A DNA stretch of 64,000 nucleotides from Neisseria macacae ATCC 33926 (GTDB lineage: Bacteria; Pseudomonadota; Gammaproteobacteria; Burkholderiales; Neisseriaceae): assembly GCF_022749495.1 (NCBI RefSeq), contig NZ_CP094241.1, positions 930,001 through 994,000 on the forward strand. The letters are read 5' to 3'. A model generated the notes under the pieces. That model was given only the letters and a program-made list of their open reading frames with translations. It was not told the origin of the DNA and did not search any database. Numbering within the stretch: position 1 is the stretch's first letter; each line of letters begins with the position of its first letter. The position numbers were made by a program, and so were the translations under genes. This document shows positions 7,826 through 17,600 of the stretch, piece by piece.

Positions 7826-8764
7826 TTATTCGGCTTGTTCTTTCAAAACGGCTTCAATCAATTCCTGCGCGCCGTCGTCCGCCAGTTTTTTGGCGACTGC
7901 GCGTCCGAGCGCGTCGGCGTAGGCGGTGGGGGCTTGCGCGTCTGCCTGCAAGATTACCGAGCCGTCGGGGTGTCCGACCAGTCCGCGCAGGGTGAGCAGG
8001 CCGTTTTCTTCAGTGCAATACGCGGCAAGCGGCACTTGGCAGCTTCCGCCCAAAGCGCGGGCGAGGGCGCGTTCGGCGGTCACGCAGGCGTGTGTGACAT
8101 CGTGGTTTAAGGGTTTCAATACGTCGAGAAGGTCGGTGCGGTGTGCGGCGATTTCGATGCCCAACGCGCCTTGTCCTGCGGCAGGCAGGCTGTCGGCTTC
8201 GGAGAGAATCAGGCGGATGCGTTCGTCCAGTTCCAAACGCTGCAATCCGGCGGCGGCGAGGATGATGGCATCGTATTCGCCGTTGTCGAGTTTGGACAGG
8301 CGGGTTTGCACGTTGCCGCGCAGGGGCTTGATGACTAAGTTCGGATAGCGGGCGCGCAACTGGGCTTCGCGGCGCAGGCTGGATGTGCCGACGACGGCGC
8401 CTTTGGGCATTTCTTCCAAACGCGCGTATTGATTGGATACGAACGCGTCAAACGGATTGGCGCGCTCGCCGATGGCGGCAAGGGCGAAGCCTTCGGGCAA
8501 ATCCATCGGCACGTCTTTAATCGAATGCACCGCCAAATCGGCGCGTCCGTCCTGCAAGGCTTGTTCCAACTCTTTGATAAACAGGCCTTTGCCGCCGATT
8601 TTCGACAGGGTTTTGTCCAAAATCTGGTCGCCGCGCGTGGTCATGCCCAAGATTTCGACTTCGCAGTCGGGATACAGGGTTTTCAGACGACCTTGGATAT
8701 GTTTTGCCTGCCACATGGCAAGCAGGCTTTCGCGGCTGGCGATAACGAGTTTTTTCGGGTTCAT
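7826..8764 (-). CDS. hemC: Hydroxymethylbilane synthase (porphobilinogen deaminase)
   Basis: 312 residues, full length. It polymerises four porphobilinogen units into hydroxymethylbilane in haem synthesis. Family motifs include ASRESLLAMWQAKHI at the N-terminus, GRADLAVHSIKDVP near residue 73, GTSSLRREAQLRARYP near 126, and GGSCQVPLAAY containing C242, which binds the dipyrromethane cofactor. The gene stands alone between terminators, without hemD following it as in many bacteria. A DUS lies inside the coding sequence near 8683. Confidence 0.97.
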   Translation of the reverse strand: MNPKKLVIASRESLLAMWQAKHIQGRLKTLYPDCEVEILGMTTRGDQILDKTLSKIGGKGLFIKELEQALQDGRADLAVHSIKDVPMDLPEGFALAAIGERANPFDAFVSNQYARLEEMPKGAVVGTSSLRREAQLRARYPNLVIKPLRGNVQTRLSKLDNGEYDAIILAAAGLQRLELDERIRLILSEADSLPAAGQGALGIEIAAHRTDLLDVLKPLNHDVTHACVTAERALARALGGSCQVPLAAYCTEENGLLTLRGLVGHPDGSVILQADAQAPTAYADALGRAVAKKLADDGAQELIEAVLKEQAE

Positions 8765-8810
8765 TTGCAGTTTCTGATTTTCTAATTCATGAGGCGGGAA
8801 GGTCGACAGT

Positions 8811-9188
8811 CTAACACAAACTTTCTACGGTAACTGCCTGACTGTACTTGCCCAAGGGGCCGAATCCGTTGCCTTGGTTTTGTTCTTTGGTCAGCACTTT
8901 TCCCTGAATGCAGACATTGTTCAGGGTAACGTTATATGAGCCGGAACTCAGGCGGTTCTTTTCTACTTGGTCCATCAGGCTGTCGCCGCCGTTGATGAAA
9001 TAGGTTTTTCCGTCGGCGGTAAATTCAGCCTGTTCGAGCGAATAATGGACTGTCCCTGTCATTTTGACCGTATCGCCACCGCTTTTTTCGACCTGAGTTT
9101 CCGTCGGTTTGGCAGCCGACGTTTCGATTTTGTTTTGCGGGGAGCAGGCTGTCAGGGCAATCAGTAGGGGGAAAAGAAATTTGTTCAT
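8811..9188 (-). CDS. Hypothetical lipoprotein
   Basis: About 125 residues from the MNKFLFP start (an ATG two codons upstream is also possible). A lipoprotein signal peptide is visible: hydrophobic core LFPLLIALTA followed by the lipobox cysteine C15. The mature protein begins with a low-complexity polar linker and then a compact domain with cysteines near the C-terminus (NNVCIQGK and VESLC). It resembles small Neisseria lipoproteins of unknown function. It lies between hemC and the divergent ybeY unit. Confidence 0.65.
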   Translation of the reverse strand: MNKFLFPLLIALTACSPQNKIETSAAKPTETQVEKSGGDTVKMTGTVHYSLEQAEFTADGKTYFINGGDSLMDQVEKNRLSSGSYNVTLNNVCIQGKVLTKEQNQGNGFGPLGKYSQAVTVESLC

Positions 9189-9361
9189 TTGCAATTACCG
9201 TGGTTGATAAAGGTATTCCGCTGCGAAGCTGTCGGAGAAGCCGTTGCACTATATCTGTTGCAACGAAATAAACTATAATGTGTACCGGCATGATGGTAGT
9301 TCATACTGCCGTAAAATAAAACTTATTCTCTAAAAACATTTTAAACCAATAGCCTTACAGC

Positions 9362-9877
9362 ATGAAGCGCGCCAAAAAATATCCCTTCTTATCGTTGCAG
9401 CGGCAACGTTTCTGCCTGAATTTTGAAAACGCCTCAACCGCCGCCGACCTTCCGAGCGAACGCGATTTCTACCGCTGGGCATGGGCGGCGTTGAAAAACG
9501 AATACCGCCGCGCCGACATCAGCCTGATTCTGCTGGACGAAGAAGAAGCCCGCGCCTACAACCGCGATTACCGCAGCAAAGACTACGCCACCAATGTGTT
9601 GAGTTTTGCCTTGAACGAAGGCGAAATCCTGCCCGATCAGTTTTCAGACGAGCTTTGCGGCGATTTGATCATCTGCCCGCAAGTCGTATTGAAAGAAGCT
9701 GCCGAGCAGGGCAAAACCGCCGAGCAGCACTTTGCCCACCTGACCATGCACGGCACATTGCACCTGATGGGCTACGACCACATCGAAGAGACCGAGGCCG
9801 AAGAAATGGAGGCGCTCGAAATCCGCCTGATGCAGGCAGCAGGTTATCCCAACCCCTACCAAGAGGACGAATACTGA
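9362..9877 (+). CDS. ybeY: Endoribonuclease YbeY (rRNA maturation factor)
   Basis: 171 residues. The zinc-binding motif HGTLHLMGYDH supplies H130, H134 and H140. YbeY is a metal-dependent RNase needed for 16S rRNA 3'-end maturation and ribosome quality control. The NVLSFALNEGE segment and the acidic LCGDLIICPQVV strand are also typical. Its stop is one base before the start of the CBS-domain protein, matching the conserved ybeY-ybeX pairing. A poly(A)-rich leader lies upstream. Confidence 0.96.
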   Translation: MKRAKKYPFLSLQRQRFCLNFENASTAADLPSERDFYRWAWAALKNEYRRADISLILLDEEEARAYNRDYRSKDYATNVLSFALNEGEILPDQFSDELCGDLIICPQVVLKEAAEQGKTAEQHFAHLTMHGTLHLMGYDHIEETEAEEMEALEIRLMQAAGYPNPYQEDEY

Positions 9878-9878
9878 A

Positions 9879-10703
9879 ATGGACGACACCCGGTCGAAAC
9901 CGACATTTTTCGAACGTTTGATTTCCCGACTTGCCGGCGAACCCGATTCCGCCGAAGACGTACTCAGCCTGCTGCGGCAGGCGCACGAGCAGGAAGTGTT
10001 TGACGCGGATACACTTTTGCGGCTGGAAAAAGTCCTCGACTTTGCCGATTTGGAAGTGCGCGATGCCATGATTACCCGCAGCCACATGAACGTTTTGAAA
10101 GAAAACGACAGCATCGAGCGCATCACCGCCTACGTCATCGAGACCGCCCATTCCCGTTTCCCCGTCATCGGCGAAGACAAAGACGAAGTCCTCGGCATCC
10201 TGCACGCCAAAGACCTGCTCAAATACATGTTTAATCCCGAGCAGTTCAACCTCAAAGCCATCCTTCGTCCCGCCGTTTTCGTACCCGAAGGCAAATCGCT
10301 GAACGCGCTTTTGAAAGAATTCCGCGAGCAGCGCAACCACATGGCAATCGTTATCGACGAATACGGCGGCACGTCGGGTTTGGTAACTTTTGAAGACATT
10401 ATCGAACAAATCGTCGGCGACATTGAAGACGAGTTTGACGAAGACGAAAGCGCGGACAATATCCACGCTGTTTCCACCGAGCGCTGGCGTATCAATGCCG
10501 TAACCGAAATCGAAGACATCAATGCCTTTTTCGGTACGGATTACAGCAGCGAAGAAGCCGACAGCATCGGCGGACTGGTCATTCAGGAATTGGGACACCT
10601 GCCCGTGCGCGGTGAGAAAGTTGTTATCGGCGGTTTGCAGTTCACCGTTGCCCGTGCCGACAACCGTCGGTTGCATACGCTGATGGCGACTAAGGTGAAA
10701 TAA
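9879..10703 (+). CDS. CBS-domain protein of the CorC/HlyC family (YbeX-like)
   Basis: 274 residues. Two CBS domains span roughly 60-190 (VRDAMITRSHMNVL, then VPEGKSLNALLKEFREQRNHMAIVIDEYGGTSGLVTFEDIIEQIVGDIEDE), followed by a CorC_HlyC transporter-associated domain (220-274). There are no membrane segments. Proteins of this kind are associated with magnesium and cobalt efflux and, when paired with YbeY, with ribosome metabolism. It immediately follows ybeY and is followed by a DUS terminator, so the two form one operon. Confidence 0.9.
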   Translation: MDDTRSKPTFFERLISRLAGEPDSAEDVLSLLRQAHEQEVFDADTLLRLEKVLDFADLEVRDAMITRSHMNVLKENDSIERITAYVIETAHSRFPVIGEDKDEVLGILHAKDLLKYMFNPEQFNLKAILRPAVFVPEGKSLNALLKEFREQRNHMAIVIDEYGGTSGLVTFEDIIEQIVGDIEDEFDEDESADNIHAVSTERWRINAVTEIEDINAFFGTDYSSEEADSIGGLVIQELGHLPVRGEKVVIGGLQFTVARADNRRLHTLMATKVK

Positions 10704-10729
10704 CAATTTACTTGAAGAACAAATGAAGC

Positions 10730-10774
10730 AAGGTCGTCTGAAAACTTGGCAACAGGTTTTCAGACGACCTTTTT
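10730..10774 (+). terminator. DUS inverted-pair terminator after ybeY-ybeX
   Basis: AAGGTCGTCTGAAAAC and its reverse complement with a short loop and a T5 run, 27 bases after the CBS-protein stop. Confidence 0.8.
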
Positions 10775-10891
10775 GGTCTTGAATTAAGGAGAAATGGAAC
10801 GGTGGTTATGTAGAAATGTAGATGATGAACAACCGCCGTTTTTTATCGCACCTGTCCGTTAAACGGCTTTTGAAGTTAGCCAAAAGACAAA

Positions 10892-13396
10892 CTATTTAGC
10901 CTTGCTTCTGCCTTTGCGCTTGGTTGGCGCGGTATCCGAGGTTTTCACCTTGATTTTCACGCTTTTGCTTGGCTTTTTGTCTTTGCGTTTGGCTTTTTCC
11001 ATTGCCGTTTTGGCTTTGGCGGTTTTCTTTTTGCCGTTTTCAGACGACGTTGCTGCGCTTTCCGGTTGGACTTTGCTGCGGCGTTTGGCGGCGGGTTTTT
11101 CCTGTTTTACAGGCGTTTTCATCGCGTCGTCGATTTCTTTCGCCGTCAGTTTGCGTTTGGTTTTCGAGCCGGTTTGGGCGGTGGTTTTGGCGCGGCGTTT
11201 TTTGCCGCTGCTTCCGCCGCTGATCAAGGTCAGGTCGATTTTGCTGGTGTCCAAATCGGCGCGCGCCACTCGGACGCTGACTTTGTCGCCCATGTTGAAA
11301 CGGATGCCGCTGCGTTCGCCTTCTATCGCCATGATTTCGGGGCGGAAGTTGAAATAGTCTTCGCCCAAATCGCTGATGTGTACCAAGCCGTCGATGTGGA
11401 TGCCGTCTAAGGTAACGAAGAGGCCGAAGTTGGTCATGCCGGAGATTTTGCCCTCGAATATTTCGCCGACTTTATCGCGCATGTAATAGGTTTTCAGCCA
11501 GTTTTCCACGTCGCGGCTGGCATCGTCGGCGCGGCGTTCGCAGAACGAGGTGTGGACGCCCAAAGCCTGCCAGCTTTTGTTTGGTGTGTAGGTTTGCTGG
11601 TTCAACACGGCTTTGATGGCGCGGTGTACGGTCAGGTCGGGATAGCGGCGGATGGGGGAGGTGAAGTGGGCGTATGCTTCGTAGGCAAGGCCGAAGTGTC
11701 CGTCGCAATGCGGTTCGTAAACTGCCTGCTGCATGGAGCGCAACATCATGACTTGCAGCAATTCGGCATCGGGTCTGCCTTTGAATTGTTCGGCAAGTGC
11801 GGCATAGTCTTTCGGCGTCGGGTTGTCGCCGCCACCCAGTTGCAAACCCAATAAGCCGAGCTGCTCGCGCAGGGTGGCGAGTTTTTCGGGTGTCGGGCCT
11901 AAGTGGTTGCGGAAGAGGGCGGTGTGCTTGTTTTTTATCAGGAACTCTGCCGCGCAGACGTTTGCCGCCAACATGCACTCTTCAATCAGCTTATGGGCGT
12001 CGTTGCGGACAACGGGCACGATTTTTTCGATTTTGCCGTTGTCGTCGAAAAGCATTTGGGTTTCGACGCTTTCAAATTCCACCGCACCGCGTTCGAAGCG
12101 TTTTTTCTGAAGGATTTTGAAGAGTTTGTAGAGGGTATCGATTTGGGCTTTGTGCGGATGGTCGAGGTCGTCTGAAATCCAATCCCAGACTTGGTTGTAC
12201 GTCAGGCGGGCATGGGAACGCATAACCGCAGGGTAGAAGCGGTATTCTTTAATATTGCCCGCGTAAGTGATGACCATGTCGCACACCATGCACAAACGCT
12301 CGACATCGGGATTGAGCGAGCAGATGCCGTTGGACAGGTTTTCCGGCAGCATGGGAATCACGCGGCGCGGGAAGTAAACGCTGGTGCTGCGTTCCTGCGC
12401 GTCCGTGTCGATAGCGTCATCGGGGCGGACATAATGGCTGACATCGGCAATTGCCACGACCAAACGGTAATTGCGCCCGATTTTTTCGGCAAACACGGCA
12501 TCGTCGAAATCGCGCGCCGTTTCACCGTCTATGGTTACCAAAGGCAAATCGCGCAAATCGACGCGGCCTTTCAAATCGCTTTTACGAACATGGTCGGGGA
12601 TTTTTTTCGCGGCTTTGGTACACGCTTCGCTGAATTGGTGCGGCAAATGGTGTTTGCGCACGGCGATTTCGATTTCCATACCGCTGTCGGCATAATCGCC
12701 CAATACTTCGATGATTTTCGCCACGGCAGGGCGGTTTTGCTCGGGATAAGTCTCGATTTCGCCGACGATGACCTGACCGGATTCAGGCTTGAAATGCGCG
12801 ACGCTGTCAGGTTCCAAGACAATGCTTTGGTTCAGGCGTTTGTCTTCCGCTTCCAAAATCGCTACGCCGCGATCCATATAGAAACGTCCGACCACTTTGC
12901 TTTGCGCGCGTTCGACAATATCTAAAACCGTTCCTTCGCGGCGGCCTTTGCGGTCGATACCGGCAGGGCGGACGGTCACGATGTCGCCGTGCATGATGCC
13001 GCGCATTTGGCGTTCGTATAAAACAAAATCTCCGTCTTTGGTGGGCGTGAGCGGTACGGCGAAGCCGAAGCCGTCTTTGTGCGCCTCGACACGGCATTTG
13101 ACCAAATCCAATTTGTCTGCCGCGCAAACCGCACCGCGACGGTTGATTAAAACCTGACCGTCCCGCGCCATCGCTTTCAGACGACGTTCAAAAAATTCGT
13201 ACTCTTCTTCCGTAATCGACAACTCGCGTGCCAAGACTTCGATTTTCGACGGCACGCCTTTTTGCTCCAATAATTCAATGATCCACTCCCTGCTTGGCAG
13301 CGGATGTTCGTAACGTTGTTTCTCCCGTTTCAAAAACGGGTCTTTTTCTCGTAAATTTAAAGATTTAATATTTTTGTTCATTTTATTGGTTGACAT
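10892..13396 (-). CDS. rnr: Ribonuclease R
   Basis: 834 residues. Domain order: an N-terminal helix-turn-helix/OB region, cold-shock domains, the RNB catalytic domain (TARDFDDAVFAE and YRLVVAIADVSHYV supply the metal-binding aspartates; HFTSPIRRYPDL is the family signature), an S1 domain (GEIFEGKISGMTNFGLFV), and a long lysine-rich tail of about 110 residues. It is a 3'-5' exoribonuclease that degrades structured RNA and takes part in trans-translation quality control. An alternative start lies five codons downstream. The tRNA-Leu promoter overlaps the start region on the other strand. Confidence 0.97.
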   Translation of the reverse strand: MSTNKMNKNIKSLNLREKDPFLKREKQRYEHPLPSREWIIELLEQKGVPSKIEVLARELSITEEEYEFFERRLKAMARDGQVLINRRGAVCAADKLDLVKCRVEAHKDGFGFAVPLTPTKDGDFVLYERQMRGIMHGDIVTVRPAGIDRKGRREGTVLDIVERAQSKVVGRFYMDRGVAILEAEDKRLNQSIVLEPDSVAHFKPESGQVIVGEIETYPEQNRPAVAKIIEVLGDYADSGMEIEIAVRKHHLPHQFSEACTKAAKKIPDHVRKSDLKGRVDLRDLPLVTIDGETARDFDDAVFAEKIGRNYRLVVAIADVSHYVRPDDAIDTDAQERSTSVYFPRRVIPMLPENLSNGICSLNPDVERLCMVCDMVITYAGNIKEYRFYPAVMRSHARLTYNQVWDWISDDLDHPHKAQIDTLYKLFKILQKKRFERGAVEFESVETQMLFDDNGKIEKIVPVVRNDAHKLIEECMLAANVCAAEFLIKNKHTALFRNHLGPTPEKLATLREQLGLLGLQLGGGDNPTPKDYAALAEQFKGRPDAELLQVMMLRSMQQAVYEPHCDGHFGLAYEAYAHFTSPIRRYPDLTVHRAIKAVLNQQTYTPNKSWQALGVHTSFCERRADDASRDVENWLKTYYMRDKVGEIFEGKISGMTNFGLFVTLDGIHIDGLVHISDLGEDYFNFRPEIMAIEGERSGIRFNMGDKVSVRVARADLDTSKIDLTLISGGSSGKKRRAKTTAQTGSKTKRKLTAKEIDDAMKTPVKQEKPAAKRRSKVQPESAATSSENGKKKTAKAKTAMEKAKRKDKKPSKSVKIKVKTSDTAPTKRKGRSKAK

Positions 13397-13417
13397 TCTT
13401 TTTCTAAAATATATAAT
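13390..13417 (+). promoter_or_regulatory. Promoter for the tRNA-Leu pair
   Basis: A perfect TTGACA (13390-13395) and a perfect TATAAT (13412-13417) are separated by 16 bases, pointing to the tRNA genes that start at 13475. It overlaps the start of rnr, so the two divergent units may compete. Confidence 0.7.
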
Positions 13418-13474
13418 GACCGCTTCTTTGCGAAATAGTCAATCACTGTAACGCAAAACAGGAAATAAAGCAAA

Positions 13475-13561
13475 GCCCAGGTGGCGGAATTGGTAGACGC
13501 GCTAGCTTCAGGTGCTAGTGTCCTCACGGGCGTGGAAGTTCGAGTCTTCTCCTGGGCACCA
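13475..13561 (+). tRNA. tRNA-Leu (anticodon CAG)
   Basis: 87 bases including an encoded CCA. The acceptor stem GCCCAGG pairs with CCTGGGC. The D-arm, a long variable arm typical of leucine tRNA and the T-loop TTCGAGT are present. The anticodon loop TTCAGGT reads CUG codons. Confidence 0.95.
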
Positions 13562-13600
13562 AACCCTTTGGTCGCCGCTTTGCTTATCTCCATCCTAATT

Positions 13601-13687
13601 GCCCAGGTGGCGGAATTGGTAGACGCGCTAGCTTCAGGTGCTAGTATCCTCACGGGTGTGGAAGTTCGAGTCTTCTCCTGGGCACCA
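13601..13687 (+). tRNA. tRNA-Leu (anticodon CAG), second copy
   Basis: 87 bases, differing from the first copy at two positions in the variable arm region (GTATCC and GGGTGTG in place of GTGTCC and GGGCGTG). It lies 39 bases downstream, with no terminator in between, so the two are probably co-transcribed. CCA is encoded. Confidence 0.95.
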
Positions 13688-13781
13688 AATCAATTATCCG
13701 GCTTATCCGGATTTTTTATTGAATAGATTTATTTGTCTGATTAAGCTACAATATCAGGCAATAAAATATGTTTGATTCCAC

Positions 13782-13872
13782 AGAGAGGTGGATGAGTGGT
13801 TTAAGTCGCACGCCTGGAAAGCGTGTATACGTGTATAGCGTATCGAGGGTTCGAATCCCTTCCTCTCTGCCA
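13782..13872 (+). tRNA. tRNA-Ser (anticodon GGA)
   Basis: 91 bases. The acceptor AGAGAGG pairs with CCTCTCT, followed by the discriminator G and an encoded CCA. The anticodon stem CACGC/GCGTG encloses a loop with GGA. The long variable arm is typical of serine tRNA. An intrinsic terminator follows directly. Confidence 0.95.
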
Positions 13873-13876
13873 GATT

Positions 13877-13912
13877 TTAAAAAGCCCGTCTTAATCAAGA
13901 CGGGCTTTTTTC
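13877..13912 (+). terminator. Intrinsic terminator after tRNA-Ser
   Basis: The stem AAAGCCCGTCTT / AAGACGGGCTTT with loop AATC is followed by T6. It starts within a few bases of the tRNA 3' end. Confidence 0.92.
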
Positions 13913-14119
13913 TTGCCTTCAATTCAGGTGACAAGCTGCTTCAGTCTCTCTTCAAAAAAGAAATTACTTTTATTCTCAATTTGTTATACATTTCGGCTCC
14001 ATCTATACAAATCAGTTTTGCAGGTGTATCCTTCACTCCGTTATATACATTCATAAAAAATCCATCTTTAAAAAGGTCGTCTGAATACGCCGGCCTGACA
14101 CAAATCCAAGGACACTGCC

Positions 14120-14593
14120 ATGACTGATTTTACCGTATGGGAAACCGCGCCGTTTGGTGCAACCATCGACCATATCCTGCTACGCTACCATGATGTACAC
14201 CGCGGGCAATTTAAAGAGCTGGTTCCGTTGGCTCAAAAAGTCGCAGAGGTACACGCCGACAGTTTTCCGGCTGAAGTGCCGGAGTTGCTTGCCTATATGC
14301 AAAACGAACTGCTGATGCACATGATGAAGGAAGAGCGCATGCTGTTTCCGATGATCAAACAAGGCGTCGGTCGCGGAGCGGCAATGCCGATTAATGTGAT
14401 GATGCACGAGCATGAGGAACACGACCAAGCCGTAGCCAAGCTGCTTGAGTTGACCAATAACCTGACCGTTCCCGAAAATGCTTGCGGAAGCTGGACGCGC
14501 CTGTATACATTGGCACGCGAAATGGTGGACGATTTGACCAACCATATCCATTTGGAAAATGAAATCCTGTTCCCGCGCGTATTGGCTTCTTAA
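14120..14593 (+). CDS. Hemerythrin-domain protein, RIC/DnrN-like (possible iron-sulfur repair)
   Basis: 157 residues. Several conserved His/Glu groups are visible: DHILLRYHDVHR near residue 17, LLMHMMKEERMLFP near 68, HEHEEHD near 93 and NHIHLENEILFPR at the C-terminus. These are the ligands of the di-iron centre of YtfE/ScdA/DnrN-type proteins that repair iron-sulfur clusters damaged by nitric oxide or peroxide. The separate N-terminal ScdA_N domain with its cysteine is absent, and upstream sequence shows no split-off piece. The 250 bases before it hold only a tRNA terminator, A+T-rich sequence and a DUS. Confidence 0.8.
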   Translation: MTDFTVWETAPFGATIDHILLRYHDVHRGQFKELVPLAQKVAEVHADSFPAEVPELLAYMQNELLMHMMKEERMLFPMIKQGVGRGAAMPINVMMHEHEEHDQAVAKLLELTNNLTVPENACGSWTRLYTLAREMVDDLTNHIHLENEILFPRVLAS

Positions 14594-14608
14594 AAATAGA
14601 GCTGGTCC

Positions 14609-14643
14609 AAAGGTCGTCTGAAAATTGTTTTTCAGACGACCTT
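14609..14643. terminator. Bidirectional DUS inverted-pair terminator
   Basis: AAAGGTCGTCTGAAAA and its reverse complement nearly abut. It lies between two convergent genes (hemerythrin on plus, TonB receptor on minus) and could stop both. Confidence 0.8.
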
Positions 14644-14688
14644 AATGTTTTGCCAGTACGCAAAGAGGCTGTTTTCTGTTAGAAGAAA

Positions 14689-17600
14689 TTACCATTTCCC
14701 TGTCAAACCGATGCGCAGGGTACGTCCCGGGGCGGGCATATAGGAGCGGCTCATGGGGTCGAGGTAATAGCGGTCGGTCAGGTTGCTGCCCGTTAGCTCT
14801 GCGCTGAAATGTTTGTTGAATTTGTAACGCACATAGGCATCCACGACAGTAACGGGCTGCCAGTTGGCGTTGCCGTTGTCGCTGTTGAAAGCTTTGCTGT
14901 TTGCGCCGTCACGTTGCAGGTAGTATTCGCGCCAGCGGGCGGACGGCTGTTGTTTGTCTTCAACGCGGCTGTGGAAGGTCAGGCGCGAACCGATTTCGAG
15001 TTTTTCGTTTAGGAACCTGCCGCCGAGGTTGGCAACGACCGACCAGCGCGGCTGGATGCGGTTGATCAGCCAACCGCTGGCGAAACCGCCGTTTTGACAG
15101 TAAGGTACGGGGAAGGTGCGGCCGTGCGAGACGTATTGGTCTACATCATATTGCTGCTCGATGGCGCGGCGGTCGCAGACTTCGTTTTTCATGTTGCGCA
15201 CCACGCCCAAGTCGCCGAAAACACGGCCGTTGTCGAAGCGGGTTTGCAGCTCTAAACCGCTGATGACTTGTTTGTCGTAATTGCTGATTTGCCAGGTGGC
15301 ATAGTTGCGGTCGATGACGTTGTGGGTTTTGTTGTGGAAGTAGGTCAGCCGCACGTCCGCGTAACGCATTTGGGGCAGCAGGCGGGTGAAGTCGTGGCTG
15401 AGGGAGATTTCCCAGTTTTTGGCATGTTCGGGTTTGAGCGGGTTTAGGAGTCTGCCAAACGGGACGCTGAAACCTTTGGCGATGCTGTGGTTGCCGAAGC
15501 CGAATGTGCCTTCATACATGCTGGGGAAGCGTTTGAATTCGGTATAACGGGCGAACAGGCGGGTGTTGTCGCCGAGCTGGACGGTGGCGGAGAACATGGG
15601 AGCGAAGGCATGGCCGCGTTTGTTCCACATTTTGCGCAGTTCTTCTTCGGTCAGATGCCGGTATTCGATAGCGGGATTGTTGACATCGGTTGTTACGGCG
15701 GCAGCATAACGTTTTTCAACTTTGCCTGTGGCAGGGTTGATGCCGGTTTCATTTAAGAAATTGAGTGCGCCTGTCCGGACGGGGTTTTCTTCGGGATGCG
15801 AACGCCGCCAGTAGATACAGTTTCCATTTGCTTCGTTTTCGGTGCAGTTGGGTATTGATTTCCAGCCGCTGCTTAGATCTTCCGCTTCCATAAAACGGTT
15901 GCGCAGCTCTGTCAGTTTTTCGGGTTCTTCCGGAAGTTGGGGGTGATTATCTTGCCAGCGTTGTGTTTCTTCGGGTCGGTTATCTAATGCCCAGAGATAT
16001 TCGGGAACGGGCAGGCTGTTTATCCAATTCCAAAAACGCTTGTCGTAGGCATCATATTCGGCTTTCGCCCGTATGGTCGCAGGGTCTTGGTCGTAAGCTT
16101 TTTGCGCGGCGTGATATTGGTCGGACAATTCTCGATAGGCTCGGTATTCTTCAGGTGTGGCAAGCCGGCTCTGCAGATAGACGAAATCCCTGCTGTTGTC
16201 CGACAGTACGTCGAATTTGTTTTCTCTTTCCAACCATGTTCGGTTTTTGTCGATATAGTCTCGGAGGAAGTTGTCGGTTTGGTGGTAGTCGGTGTAGCGG
16301 CCGCCTGCGTTCAGAGTCAGCCAGGAAGTGGGCTGATATTTGAAGTTGAAGCCAAGGTTCCATTCGTCGCGTTTGCCTTTACGCGGCATGGTCAGAGCGA
16401 AGTTGGAATTTAAGGTGGTCTCAGGGTCTTCCCAGAACAATTTTTGGGATTCTTCTTCGGGCAATGCGAGTATCCAACTGGTATCGCTGCTGCCTTTGAG
16501 TTTTTCGCGCTGGTAGTCGCCCATCAGGGTCAGTTCCAATTTGTCGGATAATTTCATTTTATTGGACAGGTTGATGCCCAGGCGGTTGTTTTTGGCGCGG
16601 TAGGCGGCGGCATTAAAAACGTTGAAACGGTTGTTGGTATTGGGCGGCAGTTTGTCCCATTCGGGTTCTTTGCCTTTGTAATACCAGTCTTCGGCGTATT
16701 TTTCGTTGAATATTTTGTCGAGGAACAGGGTGGATGCGGGATAGCCGCCGGTGGAATTGGTTTGCGAATTGTTAAACGTCCCCCAAATCCCCGCCTTCAA
16801 ATCTATCCAGCGGTTGTTTTCGGGTTTCCATGTGTAGTCGAGGTTGACGGCGGTCTGCTTCACCCATGCCTGCGGCCATTCTGCCATCAGCGTGCCTTTG
16901 GTGAGCTTGCTCATGTCGGTTTGGGCGGAACCGTCCGGTTTGAGCATGCTGCCGCCGATGTTGCCGAACAGGATGCTGTACGGCATGATTTCGCCGAAAC
17001 GGGCGTGGGTGCGGCGTATGCCGAGCTGTATTTTTTGATTGTCGGACAGTTTAAGCGTGCCTTTTGCCAGCCACGAACGCATATTCAGGGAGGTGTTGGC
17101 CACTTCGCCGGACGGATGGTAATACGAGCCGATGTTGGCGGTATATTCCTGAATATCCGTAACTTTTTTGGTAAATTCTTCCTCGGTCATAGAGCTGGCA
17201 TTGGGGAGGTAGCCGTAGCGTTCTGCGCCCTTGCTACCGGTAAAATAATTGCCTTTGTCCCGCCATGCGTAGGCAATCAGGCCGTCAAACACTTCGCCGC
17301 GCATACCGGCAGAAATGCGGAACGCGTTGTCTTTAAACAATTTGCCACGCCCGCCGAAACGCTGTTTCTGGCGGTCGCTGTCGTCCAGCATAATCGCCCA
17401 GTCCATACGGTCGAAGGAGTAGGGGCTCGGGTAGCGGCGGTAGTCTTTGTTCCATGATGCGGCATGGGCGTATTCGCGCTGTTTGATGCTGTTGTTGCCG
17501 GTTTCCATTTTGACTTCCATGCCGAATTTTTGGTCTTTCGGCACAACGTCATCAATTTCCAGCGTTTTCATGCTGACCGAGCCGCCTATGCCGGTGCGGA

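Noticed and set aside
9669..10706. A 345-codon minus-strand frame opposite the CBS protein
   Set aside because: Shadow of ybeX; phenylalanine- and valine-rich with no recognisable domain.
13475..13687. The duplicated tRNA-Leu as attachment sites of an integrated element
   Set aside because: The 39 bases between the two copies hold nothing; it is a plain tandem tRNA pair.
13481..13726. An open frame spanning both tRNA-Leu genes
   Set aside because: The sequence folds as two complete tRNAs; the frame is incidental.
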